A stretch of 64,000 bases of DNA from Cristatella mucedo (lineage: Eukaryota > Bryozoa > Phylactolaemata > Cristatellidae), in the NCBI GenBank assembly GCA_009760855.2, contig WPIO01000042.1, positions 642,501 through 706,500 of the forward strand, read 5' to 3'. The first letter of the stretch is position 1, and each line of letters opens with the position of its first letter. The position numbers and the translations under genes are program-made. This document shows positions 10,994-22,329 of the stretch, one piece after another. The notes below the pieces were generated by a model that saw only the letters and a list, made by a program, of their open reading frames with translations, had not been told where the DNA came from and did no database searches.

Positions 10994-11381
10994 GAAAAGA
11001 CCCAGGCGCACGTCTAGTAGGATTTCTTCGAGAAAATCTGCCTCTCGCCAGCAAAGCGCCATAGTGATTCCTGACAGCGACTACAACAGCCGCGATGAAT
11101 TGGGTCACTATTACGAGTTGCCCGTCGATCGACGGCTGTCAACTGCGGCGCCTGCGGCAGCTAGTACTGCTGAAGACTACACAAATGGCTACGTGGAGGT
11201 GCTCCGAGACGAAGGAGGCACCGCTTCCGCCGTGTCTGCAGGCTCTCAGCAGCAGCCGCCTCAAGGCGGCGGCCTCGTCGGCGCCGCCTCCGCTCAGTAC
11301 GAGATACCCGGGACTTCTGCCGAGTCTCGACCCGGTACTTACTACGATTCGCTCCATCCAGAACCTTCAACTCAACTCTAG
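10994..11381 (+). CDS. Receptor-like gene, last exon: basic, tyrosine-motif cytoplasmic tail
   Basis: The acceptor GGCTTTGTTACAG joins phase 2 to the transmembrane exon, creating a Glu codon. The tail of about 129 residues opens with KRPRRTSSRISSRKSASRQQ, a membrane-proximal basic/Ser cluster that could be a kinase site or bind lipid headgroups. Eight tyrosines follow in the motifs DYNS, HYYELP, DYTNGYVEVL, QYEIPG and TYYDSLHP. YTN fits the Grb2 SH2 preference pYxN. YELP and YEIP fit YxxP-type sites. YYEL, YVEV and YDSL fit YxxPhi, usable for SH2 docking or clathrin-adaptor sorting. The middle is Ala/Ser/Gly/Gln-rich and probably disordered. The stop is TAG at 11379-11381. No catalytic domain is present, so signalling would need recruited kinases and adaptors. 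Confidence 0.72.
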
Positions 11382-11902
11382 TCATCCAGGATCAAAGTAT
11401 CATCTCGTATCAAAGGAACCAGTATCAAACTTTGGCCAAACGCCACGGTGGCAGGTCAAGCAATGACCTTAGTGTAGCCGCACTTTTGGCAGCCAACGGT
11501 GGCGCTATCTTCTACCTCCGACGTCTTTGAGTTTATCGGTTCTCCAAGTGGCCAAATTTAGCGGTAGACTAAGATATTGTGAATATGGGCAACACCCTTT
11601 AAGTTCATTTTGGCGATATTCGCCGACAGCTATGCCCTATTCAGTCGCATATGCACATGCTGGTGGCACCAAAGCACCATTGACTGCCAAAGGGCATGCC
11701 GATGAAAGAGGAGCAGCCAGGCTCCCCCTTACTAAACTGTTTTAGATCTCCTAAACACTGTGTTTGTGACGTCAATGAAGACGATGACGCGGAAGCTCTA
11801 GTGTAATCGAGTTTGGATTGGGGAGGCTTATTTTGTCGAGCCAAATCAATCCGCCAAACGCTACAGCAGCAAGAATTTTAACTTCGTCCCAGATATAAGC
11901 GA

Positions 11903-11908
11903 AATAAA
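11903..11908 (+). promoter_or_regulatory. Candidate polyadenylation signal AATAAA
   Basis: A canonical AATAAA lies about 520 nt downstream of the tail exon's stop codon. A 3' UTR of this length is plausible. No cleavage site can be fixed without transcripts. Confidence 0.4.
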
Positions 11909-12042
11909 CTTGCTGGTCAGAATGAGTGGAAAAACACGAACTCTGGGCTTCTCATAACGCATTCCAATGTCTAGCAAATCGCCTCGTAGTGCTAGATATT
12001 TATTAGATAAGGCCACCACTAGCAGCATATTTCTTCATCTTT

Positions 12043-12181
12043 GCCGAGCTAGTTTGGTCTAGCGGTTAAGGTGCTTGCCCCGACCAAGGTCTGACCGAGG
12101 TCGCGGGCTCGAGCCCCGAGGCACATGTGAAGCACCTGAATATAGATTAAGTTATCTTAGGGCGCTATATAAATGAATTAT
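12043..12181 (+). mobile_element. SINE1, near full-length
   Basis: The tRNA-like head has an A-box-like GGTCTAGCGG and a B-box region at GGGCTCGAGCCCC. The short body ends GATTAAGTTATCTTAGGGCG then CTATATAAATGAATT. The 3' end matches the L2-B LINE hairpin (see findings). It is a pol III retroposon and not a functional tRNA gene, as no cloverleaf closes. Confidence 0.8.
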
Positions 12182-12659
12182 GTTTTATATTTTGCTCAGT
12201 CTGAATCAGTCAGTGAGTTTGAGTTTGGGGAGACTAGATTGTTAGTATTCTGAGTAATCTAGAGCAGCTTTATGTAGTGGTAAACCCGGCTGCAGTTGCT
12301 CACCGAAGGAGGGCGGGGGCATATTTCCCGAGGCTGGATACGGGAATCCAAATAGGTGCCTAATACTTTTGAATGTTTTATATCACATCTAGCGATACTA
12401 TTGCTGGGTAGTAGGGTGCTCCGTATTGGAACAAATCAAGTTGGAAGTTTCAGTGCCTATCGGTGAGGCGAAGTCTCCCTGACAAAAGAGAGTGCCATAC
12501 AATAAAAAAAGGGCTACCATCTGTGTAGTTCATCCCCGGGTGCACAATATCCTAGGAGCGACACTGGCCGACAGACGTGGTTCCTCAGTCCTTGAAGTCC
12601 TCATCGCGCGGTGGTAGTTGCGCGTGGTCAGGCACTATAGGAAACAAAATATGCATAAT

Positions 12660-12840
12660 TAATACGATATTATCTGATTTAACAGCCTCACTTGAAAAGC
12701 GGCAGAAGAGCCTTAACGTCTATCGAAATCGCTTGCAGTTGGAAATACAGGTTCACCCTCTGCATGATTCAAAGCCCAGATCCCGGTTTCGAAGGACGAG
12801 CACCTTACCTCCTGAAATATCACAGCCCATACCTAATTCT
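12660..12840 (-). mobile_element. SINE2, antisense copy
   Basis: The antisense landmarks of the second SINE family are present: TTTAACAGCCTCACTTG, GCGGCAGAAGAGCC, CGCTTGCAGTTGG, then the tRNA-like head region. The sequence is moderately worn. Confidence 0.6.
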
Positions 12841-13734
12841 TAGCCATAATTGGATTTCGTTGATTTGGACGCACCTCATTAGTACTCAGCAGGATGGGCG
12901 TGCTGGTAGCATGTTCTGCCTGCTTGCTTTGGTCTATGATGAAGCTGATCGTAACCCCAAATGGAACAGCAACATAGCAAGACCAGTAGCTACAATGGGT
13001 CTTAATTCTTTAAGAATCCAGGCGAACTCCAGCTGCTCTGCAATACAACGCTTGCATAAGAAAATTAATGATAAGATGTTTATGATACAGTTACGTAGGG
13101 TACCATTCCATGCCAGGCGCGCTCCAGCTGCTCGGCTGGTGTCAAAACTAACGCCAGTATCAGTAGCGGCTGCCTTGCAGTAGCTCTAGAAGAAAGGGGT
13201 TCAGATCTGCTAGAAATATCAATTGAAATTCTCAACAAAAATCAGTTTTTGTACGTTTGCACTGTCACGTGAACTCTGCAGTTTCGCTAAAATTTTATTT
13301 GAAATTTTTTTTTTATTCTTAGATAACTTTCCATGGTGAAAAATAGATCTTTAGTGATACAAGTTGAATTCAAGCAACTCAGCGAGTGCTGTACTAGTAA
13401 AAAGATGAGCTTGGATAGCTATTATGCAAAGCCAATTGCTAATTCTAACGCAATTAGTTTCGGGACTTCAAATTAATTTGACGGCCTACCTAATGCTCAC
13501 TTGACTCCAGGATTTCTAGTTACAAATGCAAGACTAGTTTGGTCTACAAAGAATTTAACGTAGCTTCTCCAAAATTGAAAAGGTAGCAGTAGTTAAGCGA
13601 AAACGATGGGGATGAATGCTTCAGTCAGGGATTCGCCAGGGCTTGAAGTGTAGCTGATGAGATAGCCGGACTTTGGAGCCGTCACGGTAGATCTAGTGAT
13701 CAATTACATGTATTTGTGCAAAACTGTATTATCG

Positions 13735-14345
13735 GGGAATTTCGATGTGATGTGATGTGATAATGTGATGTATCTCCGTCAGTAACTCCACAAAGTCATA
13801 CAAACCACGTGGGTGTTACGCAGGAGAGTTTTGTATTGCACACTCACAGCCTAAGCGGCTTTCGGTACGCATTCGGTAGCCAACAGACTTCGTCTCACGC
13901 AACAAAGAGAAATTGGGAAGCATAGCAGAGTTAGGAGAGCAGTTGAGGTAGTGAGTAGCATAGAAGTAGCAGTTCAGGACCGCTGAAAAAGATGTGCCAT
14001 AGCCGGCAGTTGGAGAGTAGATGTCGTTGCGTAAGAATTGTAGAAGCGAGTTCGACAGTCTAGGACCTGCAGAGCTAAAGCTTCTGTCGCCAACTGTCTT
14101 TAGGCGGAGGAATGGGACAGCTAACTTATTGTCCACACAGGACCTGAGGGCGCGAACAGGCTGAAACTGATGCAGCAGTTCAGCTAGGTACGAAGGAGCC
14201 AAGCCGTGGCGGGCCTTGTGAGTCAGCGTAAGAACTTTTCTCTGTATCCTTTGCTCAACCGGCAACCATCCTAGCTCTTTCAGCAAAGGTGACACGTGCT
14301 CAAACCGCTGGGACTTGAAGACCAGCCTTGCAGCCATATTCATAG
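13735..14345 (-). mobile_element. L2-A LINE, 5'-truncated
   Basis: The reverse strand begins at 14345 with NMAARLVFKSQRFEHVSP and runs uninterrupted through the C-terminal protein (LKTVGDRSFSSAGPRL) to a stop and the conserved 3' end. It finishes in TGATG-like repeats at 13740-13775. The protein fragment has 175 residues with no internal stop, so the insertion is fairly young. The reverse-transcriptase core is missing. Confidence 0.85.
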
Positions 14346-14979
14346 TCGATACAGCTTCTCACGCTCGGCGACCTATTTATTGTGCATGTACAGTTAAGTT
14401 GGTCACAGCCTACGAAGGTTCAGTAAACTTTGGCTTTTTTTTTCCAAAGTGTACCAAATAAAATCAAATTATCGCTACATTAAATATTTTTCCTTTGCTG
14501 TTCTTGGGCATTAAATTACGGGTCTAATTTAGAACTTTAGGTACTGTCTTGATGCTGAATGATTAAGGCTCAAAGTACAGGCTTTAAATGCAGGTATAAA
14601 TCATTAGCAGGTTTTCTTTCATTGGCCGGTTTGGTTAAAACATTTCAATGGTTTACAAAAATCCACACTATTAGAAGCAGTAAATAGATTACCCGTGGTT
14701 TCAGGGTGAGCGTTACTTTTATTCTATTTTGCCCTCCCCGTGTCTAGCTTCGGCCATCCATCGCAAGGAAGTTTACGCAGCCAGTCTTCCTCAAAGTCTT
14801 ACTGCCTGCTTGCTCGACCTCCTCAGCGATTTTATTTTTCGGAGGTAGGAAATAGCTCCCACCATACACTTTCTGTTGATTTTGATCTTAATTTTTAGTT
14901 TTGAAAACCGCCGCCTTAGTAATTAATTCTTATATTATGAGCTCGCCATGTGCCGTAAACAGGGACTTTCATAAAACCC

Positions 14980-15095
14980 TTTAATGCGTACCGAAAGCCG
15001 CTTTGGCTGTAAGTGCGCTATACAGAACTCCCCTGCGTAACACCCACATGGTCTTTATGAATTTGTGGAGTTACAGACGGAGATAGATTACACAT
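14980..15095 (+). mobile_element. L2-A 3' end, very short sense fragment
   Basis: About 115 bp match the L2-A 3' end from ATGCGTACCGAAAGCCGCTT to GGAGTTACAGACGGAGATAG. Positions 14346-14979 hold nothing recognised. Confidence 0.75.
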
Positions 15096-15159
15096 AATGA
15101 TTTCACTTGTCGCGGCGTCTCGCACACATTGTATGTGGGTCAAACTGATTGCACTTGAC

Positions 15160-15575
15160 AAAATAATAATAATAATAATAATGCACTTTATAAAGCGCCT
15201 TCAGAGAACTTAATCTCTTTCTAGGCGCTTTACATTTGCTGCAAAGGGAAATGCAATTGAATGGTAAGTAGTATCATGCTTGATAAGCAACATGAATAAC
15301 ATGGTTAGGGGTGATATGCACAGGGTCAGCATGCAAATGTGGTTAGTGGCAGCATGCACAGTGTCAGCACGCATAAGCACATGAAGGACGAATCACAGGG
15401 ATCCACTAATTGCTGTCCTGAGTAGGTGTGTTTTTAAGTTCCTTTTAAATGTGGTCAGGTCAGGGGATGTTCTGATGCAGGTCGGGAGGGAGTTCCAGGC
15501 TTTGGGAGCATACGAACTAAATGCACTGTCTCCAAAGAATTTAAGGTTGAAGGTAAAGGTACTAGCGTGTGACAT
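15160..15575 (-). mobile_element. L2-B LINE 3' part
   Basis: The copy has an (ATT)n tail, intact hairpin, full 3' UTR and the C-terminal codons (reverse-strand reading LKFFGDSAFSSYAPKAWNSL). It keeps the uninterrupted target sequence ATAACATGGTTAGGGGTGA. That shows what the disrupted copy at 53.6/57.2 kb looked like before insertion. Confidence 0.85.
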
Positions 15576-15582
15576 TCACGAT

Positions 15583-15660
15583 AGTTGGCTCGAGTCCTGC
15601 AGCAATGAGAAGCACCTGGATAGAGATAGAGGTGCTATTACGGCACTATAAAAATGAATT
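15583..15660 (+). mobile_element. SINE1, 3' part
   Basis: From TTGGCTCGAGTCCTGCAGCA through the body to GCACTATAAAAATGAATT this is the 3' half of SINE1. It directly abuts the CA microsatellite. Confidence 0.6.
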
Positions 15661-15723
15661 GCACACACACACATACACACACGCGTCCGCGCAAGCACGC
15701 GCGTGCTCACGCACATATATATA

Positions 15724-16015
<292 letters not shown>

Positions 16016-16019
16016 GCAA

Positions 16020-18255
16020 CAAAGAAGGCATGCCCTTGACAGCTACTATGATTGGTCTATCGCTCAGTCTTGCCCAAGTCTTGGCCAATAACTAGAATCG
16101 TCGTCCTCAGCTTCTTAGGCACAGTTCATTTTTGCACTGTTTAATGGACCACCGCCAGTCTCTGTTAAGTGCATACAAAACACTAAATCAGGACAGAAGC
16201 ATGTATTCAATGAGCAAATGTGGCTTTTGATATACTGAATGTGCCTTCAGCATGAGGCTAGCTTGTGATCTTGGGTTCTGACAAACTGGCCATCTGAGAT
16301 ATATTCGGTCGCCAGCGTGCCCCGTCTTCACAAGTTAGCTAACTCGGAGGATCCAACTACTATTTTTGTATTTACATCGCGATGAGGCTCGCTTATCCTA
16401 TTAAATAGAGAGTTTTGCATAGTCAGTGACATTTTAAATATCCGAAAGAACTATTGAAACTTTTTTGAAGTTTAGAAGCTCTGTAGCAGGTGCATGGTTT
16501 TATTTTATTTTTATAAAATCCAAAGATTAAATTATCACAGGCCGGATTTCCTTAACTGCTGGGTAGCATATAGTGCAGTGGGTGCCCGTAGCTTTAGCCT
16601 GTGAGGCCTAATTACTTGGCGCCGAAATTCCCCCTCCGAGTCACTGCTGGAAGATTAGACCAGTTCAATCGGCTGGCTGTTATAATGCACGAATACCTTG
16701 CATCGGACATGCCACCTCATCTTTTTCTGATCAACGTACCCTTTTATTCTAGCGAGATATCGTCCGCACTAAGGTGCACTGCATGCCGGAAGTTTTTCCT
16801 ATGTAAGAGTGGAGAGTCCTGGTAAAATGGATCTTTATTGATTTTTCAATTCTGTCTGGAAACTATCCCACAATCTGAATAGACGAAGAGAAAAATCCAA
16901 ACATTTTCTGCTTGCTTTTTTAAAGATTGTGCACCATTGATGATTGCTTCGGTTGCAGGCGCTTTACATGAATCAAAAGTATGATATATTTTCAGACCTT
17001 TAATGCCTTTTGGGTGGTTATACATGATGCATGTTTTTGTTTACCAAAAATGGTTTAATGTATTAAAGACAAATGTATTAAAGACACTCTGTTGAAAACC
17101 TGCTATATTTTTGCAGCCAATATTCGGAAAAAATACGCACTTAAGACTAGAAGAAGAACAGACCGTAGAACTCTTTTAGAGCCATTCTGCTTGCCATCCT
17201 GCCTTTAGTCTGGGATCTTAACTTTCATTAGGAAAGAATTTACAAAAAGGCAAGATACAATGCTCAATATAATCTAAATTCTTAAGTTGTCACAGGTATT
17301 AATCCAGCAGCCGCGGCATTTCACTATTGAGCTGCAACTAGGAGTAACATATTTGGTAGCAAGTAAAATCACAGTCTGAGCCAAGTTTTTTGAGATGCAT
17401 GATTACCTTAATAGTGAGCCTTTCGTAAGACATGCACAAGCAACCCCAGGTACGAGTTCTTTCTACTAAAATTCGGACTTCACCAATAGATGCTATCTGA
17501 CTAATTTGATACGCAATAGAAGCAAACTGCCACATTGTATTTAATTTGCTGGCCTGTGAAAGTTGGCCTGTCTCCAGCCCAACTTGTCTTAGCATTAACA
17601 CGAATATGATCCAGCAGGTCTCTCGAATTTGCATCATTTTGGAAAAAAATTCTAAACTTAACAAAAGAATTTGGGACTTTTCACACGTGATATACTTTGT
17701 TGGTACGCATTGGAAGGTGGAATCGCCTAAAGTGAGGAGTCTGTGGTGAAATCCTAGTGCATCATTATTCTAGCCACGCTTCAAGTTCAAATTTTTTATG
17801 CCTCATAGGATTTATGTTCACGCTCTATGCTATGTTCACACTTTATGAGACGCTCATAAAATAAAATAAAATAAAATAAGTAGTTATATTTATCCGGTCA
17901 TAAATCCATAACTCGCATATATCACTCTGGTGATCTGCTAACTAGCTTTTTGTAGCTCACTACAAGTCAATGCAGTTCACGCACATTGTTACAAATATTT
18001 GTCACTTCCAATGAAGAGAATGTGACCAGAGTAGCTGGGTCAAGAATCCTGTCGAGGAATTGAATAGAATATAATGAGCAGAGTGGGACAGTGATAGGGT
18101 GTTTCCTAATCAGCCTACGGAAGGACGGGGTCCTTGATCAAGACTTTTGAGATCTAGCACTGGCAAAAACATCTAGAGGTTATCTGAAAAACCTCTCCAC
18201 TGAGAAATCAGAGTCGTTTGGCTTGAGATTTCGCTGTTTTATAACTATAAATACT
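16020..18255. other. No recognised feature
   Basis: This AT-rich, apparently non-coding sequence has only short chance ORFs and an (AAAAT)n run at about 17856-17880. Confidence 0.5.
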
Positions 18256-18264
18256 ATATCCGCT

Positions 18265-18377
18265 TTATATGACTCGCATGCTGCATTTAAAGATACTTAT
18301 GTAAAGCGCCTAGAGAGAGATTAAGTTCTCTGAGGGCGCTTAATCAAGTGCATTGTTATTATTATTGTTATTATAAT
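18265..18377 (+). mobile_element. L2-B 3' tail, sense fragment
   Basis: The sequence carries a well-preserved hairpin (GCGCCTAGAGAGAGATTAAG ... TCTCTGAGGGCGC) and ends in ATT-rich tail units. It is truncated to about 110 bp. Confidence 0.75.
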
Positions 18378-18629
18378 AGATTGTGAGCAGACCGTTGAGG
18401 ACATTGTTTATACTGCGTCTCCTCTGTGGCTTAAATGAACCAATCTTACCGGCAAGCAAGCACCAAAACGCCATACGGCAAGAGTTTCAAAATCAAGTTC
18501 CCTAAGCCGATTTAATATTAAGGACTGAGAATTGCTTCATTATATGTAAAAAGCGACCAGACAGCAATTGATAGGCATTTTAGATGAGATGCAACAATAA
18601 TTGTAATAGCATTTATGAATATTTCAACC

Positions 18630-19050
18630 CGCTTTTCGAAATCTAGTCTATTACCCACACCTCGTACAAATCTCAGATATCCTTTAGAGACCGTGCCTTT
18701 AGTTCGTATGCTCCCAAAGCTTGGATTCACTTCCGACTCGCATCGCGACATCCCCTTACTTGTTCACATTTAAAAAGATACTAAAACGCATCTATTTATC
18801 ACAGCATTAAAGTGGGTCCATGAAATTCGTCCATGACGTGCTTATATGCTCTGACACTGTGCTTGCTGCCACTAACCATATTTGCGTGCTGACCATGTGC
18901 ATGTCACCTGTAAGCATGTCTTGCTTGTTGACATTAAACAGACTACCATTCACCATTCAACCATGCTACCTTTGTAGCATATGTAAAGTGCATAGAACGA
19001 AATTGAGTTCTCTGAAGGGGCTTACATTTTTTTTTATTATTATCAATGCA
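18630..19050 (+). mobile_element. L2-B LINE 3' part, sense
   Basis: The C-terminal coding block (TCTCAGATATCCTTTAGAGA and GTATGCTCCCAAAGCTTGGA) is followed by the 3' UTR and hairpin, ending in a T/ATT tail. It is moderately worn. Confidence 0.7.
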
Positions 19051-19537
19051 ACTTGGTTTGCCGTTATGGTTTTATGGTGAGAGAAACAAGCCTCCTGCCC
19101 GATGCTTACTTAATACCAATGCCACACTTCAAATATAGGATCATGGGGCCAAAGTTTTTAACTCAAGAAATTCATTGAATTGGATTATGAATTTTTTTTA
19201 TTAACTGGCATTTTGAAATTCAGCACTGTTGTCAAGAGCTTATGATTTAGTCAGAAACCAATTCCGTCTGATTTCATTGGTTCTTAAAGAGGCATGCACT
19301 GCTGGTTCTGCAACTACTCTGTAGAACTAATGGAATAACTAAAGCAGCCTTACATTTCTTTTTTAGCTTGTCTTTTAACTGGAGATACAATGTAGTCATT
19401 TTAAAAGTTCTATATAGTTTCATTTAATTCAAGATAGAACTGGACTATTGCATATATTTCTCGGAAAATTTAGATTTTGGTTCCATGTACATTCTGAAAG
19501 CTTTTTGTGAAGTCGCGTAATTATCGAATACAATATA

Positions 19538-19674
19538 ATTCATTTATATAGCGCCCCAAGAGAACGTAATCTCTATTCAGGCACTTCACATATGCCTCGG
19601 GGCTCGAGCCCACGACCTCAGTCAGACCTGGGTCGGGGCGAGCACCTTAACCACTAGACCAAACCAGCTCGGCA
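19538..19674 (-). mobile_element. SINE1, near full-length, antisense
   Basis: It mirrors the 12.05-kb copy, with the tail at left (AATTCATTTATATAGCGCCC), hairpin, B-box region GGGCTCGAGCCC and A-box CCACTAGACCAAACC. This is one of the best-preserved SINE1 copies here. Confidence 0.82.
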
Positions 19675-19677
19675 TGG

Positions 19678-20930
19678 TTAATCGTTGATGAAAATGGTTA
19701 ATGAAAGCATGCTCAATAAAACAAATCATAACATGGTTAGAGGTGATATGCACAGGGTCACAAGCACATGTAATTACGCTTAGTGGCATTTTATCAGCAC
19801 GTATAAGCACACGATGGACGAATCGCATGGACCCACTAAAGGCTGTGATGCATGGATGCGTTCTTAGCTTCTTTTTGGTGTCTTCAAGTTAGGGGATGTC
19901 GTGACGTCAGTCTGGAGTAATTTCCAGGCCGTGCAAGCCTACGAACTAATGGCATCGTTTCCAAAGGATTCGAGGCTCGTGCGATGTGCGGCTCAAGGAT
20001 TCGATTAAGAAAAGCCGTTGGTACGCTGCTCAGCCTGGTGGAGGAATATATCTGACATGTAGGCTGGAGCAACAGAATGAAGGGAATTAACATTGAATGA
20101 CAGAAAGTTGAATTCGATGTGCTTCTTGACTGGCAGACATTGTAGGTTGGTAAGAAATGGTGTGATGCGGCAACTTCGACGCTCGTGAGAGACAAGCCTA
20201 GCTGATGAGTTCCGCACCAACTGAATGCACCAGCAAGCAGTGAGTTAGAGAAGACGAGATGGTTATCACAAATGCATGGACCAATTTACATGTGGTATCG
20301 CTGTCTAAGCAAACCCGAACTTTAGCCACGTTATGTAGCTGAAAGTAGGCAGATTTGAGTGTGGAGCTGACGTGGTCGTCTCATGAAAGGTCACTTTGGA
20401 ACAGGGCACCTAGATTTCTTGTAGTTTCAACAGGAGATATTCTGGCAGACCGAATTTTGGGCGTTAGGTTTTCTAATTTCTGAATCCCACTAGGTTTGTC
20501 AGCAGCCAGTAAGTTGGTTGTAACATAATTCAATTTAAGAGCGTTTGCTGCCAAACATCTGCAGATGCCATCAATACATGCAGCAACGGGGTGTAGAGAA
20601 TTCGGCTTGCCGGATTGCCGGGTGGGATAAAAGAATATGCAGATGTGGCAACTGCGCCGCTCACGACAGACAAGCCTTGCTGCAGAGTTTTCACACTAGC
20701 TGTAAGTGTCTGATTTCTCAGACTGGTAGACCAGCAAGCAGTGAGTAACGTAGGTTAAGATTGGATTTTAAAAGTTGTACTGCTTATTTGATTATTTTAT
20801 CCCTCCCTGTATAAGCAGGTCCGGTTTTTCAAAAATGCATACGCAGGAAAATAGATAGATCTGATTGCGAAGCTGACGTGGCAGTCTAATCAAAGGTCAC
20901 TTTTGAACTGGACACAAATGATAATACTAA
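19678..20930 (-). mobile_element. L2-B LINE fragments, antisense
   Basis: 3' UTR and C-terminal coding sequence run to about 20600. A second, partly overlapping piece of the same coding block runs from about 20625 to 20930. The repeated block (tRNA-free, CTCACGACAGACAAGCC landmark) suggests two insertions or an internal duplication. Coding is destroyed. Confidence 0.6.
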
Positions 20931-21040
20931 TAATAATATTAAATTTGATAAAGCATCGTCAGAGAACTCGATATCATTCCAGGCACTTTACTTTGCCGCA
21001 AAGAAACCACGATCGAACGATAGAATAGCATAGATTTAGT
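20930..21040 (-). mobile_element. L2-B 3' tail, antisense fragment
   Basis: A reverse ATT-rich tail and a degenerate hairpin (GATAAAGCATCGTCAGAGAA) are followed by about 40 bp of 3' UTR. Confidence 0.6.
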
Positions 21041-21090
21041 GAAGATTCAACAGGCCACAGGCTGGCACAATTTCTGAATCAATGTTGTTC

Positions 21091-21248
21091 CCTAGGTCGT
21101 GGCCGAGGGTAAGGTGCTCGCTCTTCATGACCCGCGTCGGGGTTTCGAGTCCTGCCTTGGCGATCCTTTATTGGCCACTGCAAGTGGTGGTGATAGCCTC
21201 GAAGGGTTTTCACTCACTATATAAACGAGACTGTAAATAAGCTAACCC
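21091..21248 (+). mobile_element. SINE2 copy
   Basis: The tRNA-like head has a B-box-like GGTTTCGAGTCC. It is followed by the SINE2 body landmarks GGCGATCCTTTATTGG, CAAGTGGTGGTGATAGCC and CTATATAAACGAGACTG. Confidence 0.65.
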
Positions 21249-21299
21249 TGTTGGTTTGTATTTTTGCGCATTCATATTTAAGTAGATTTTATCATGAGC

Positions 21300-21462
21300 C
21301 GTAATGGCACACTAAGTAAAGTGGTTGCTTTTCATGACCTCGGCCCCGAGGTGTGGGTTCGATTCATGAGGTGGGCGATCCTACATCGCCATTGCAAGCG
21401 GTGGGGATAGCCGTAAAGGCTCTTCTGTCGCTAAACAAAAGAGGCTGCTAAATCAGCTAGCC
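21300..21462 (+). mobile_element. SINE2 copy
   Basis: The head has GTGGTTGCTTTTCATGACC and a B-box-like GGGTTCGATTC. The body follows as GGGCGATCC, CAAGCGGTGGGGATAGCC and ACAAAAGAGGCTGCTAAATC. It lies 50 bp after another copy in the same orientation. Confidence 0.68.
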
Positions 21463-22157
21463 TTTTTATCACTCCATTTAAGAAAATTTTCTGCAATCCA
21501 TCATCAATACAAGCAGCAACTGAGTTGAGAGAATTCGACGAGAAGTATTGCTAGGAGGAATAAAAGCAAAGGTACCACTGAGTGTCATTTGAAGAGAAGT
21601 GAAAGCCTAGGTTGCGCCTGGCAATCATATCGGAAAGAGGGAGAGTATAAATCTTGAAAAGAATCGGATAAAACACAGTGCTCTGAGGCACCACATAATT
21701 CAGTTGTTCCTCATGATATTTGTCCGTTTACATCAATACTTTGAAAATCTCTAACTGAGATCGGACCTGAACCGTTCCAGTGCAGAATGACGACACAATC
21801 TATTCCGTGATTAGCAAATACTATTTCCTAATTACGAATGCCTTTGATGTACTAAAAATTGTCAATATTCCCTGAAAAAGTGGCTAATTTGAATGGAAAC
21901 TTACAACTTAGCATCTAACGATTCAAATTTAGTTTGAGGGATCAGCTATGAACAGTTAATTAAAATTAATTATTTACTTTGAAGCAATGCACAAATCAAT
22001 ATTCCACTTGCTTCAGTAATGAGTAGAGGTAGTAGTTTTTTGGCTATCCCGCAAATCAATTCCTCTTGGAAGCCCTCCAACCGAGAGTCTTATCAAGTTT
22101 TTATTACAATGTCCGTTGTCACGACGTCCGATGTCCAGTACATCTCGATATATATAT

Positions 22158-22281
22158 AATTTATTTATATAGCGCCCCAAGAGAACTTAATCTCTATTTA
22201 GGCGCTTAACAGATGCCTTGGGGCTCGAGCCCACGACCTCAGCCAGACGAGCACCTTAACTACTGAGTCAAACCATCTCGA
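22158..22281 (-). mobile_element. SINE1, antisense
   Basis: The tail AATTTATTTATATAGCGCCC, a perfect outer and inner hairpin stem (GCGCC...GGCGC), the B-box region and the tRNA-like head are all present, with one small deletion in the head. Confidence 0.78.
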
Positions 22282-22329
22282 TGAAAGCGCTCATCTTGCA
22301 CCTAAGTGTAATCTCTCGTGTTCACATCA

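Noticed and set aside
12043-12120. tRNA gene
   Set aside because: A and B boxes are present but no acceptor stem or cloverleaf closes, and the same unit recurs with a LINE-like 3' end; it is a SINE head.
15160-15245. CRISPR-like or terminator-like dispersed hairpin repeats
   Set aside because: The hairpins are LINE and SINE 3' ends followed by ATT tails, dispersed and in both orientations, with no regular spacers.
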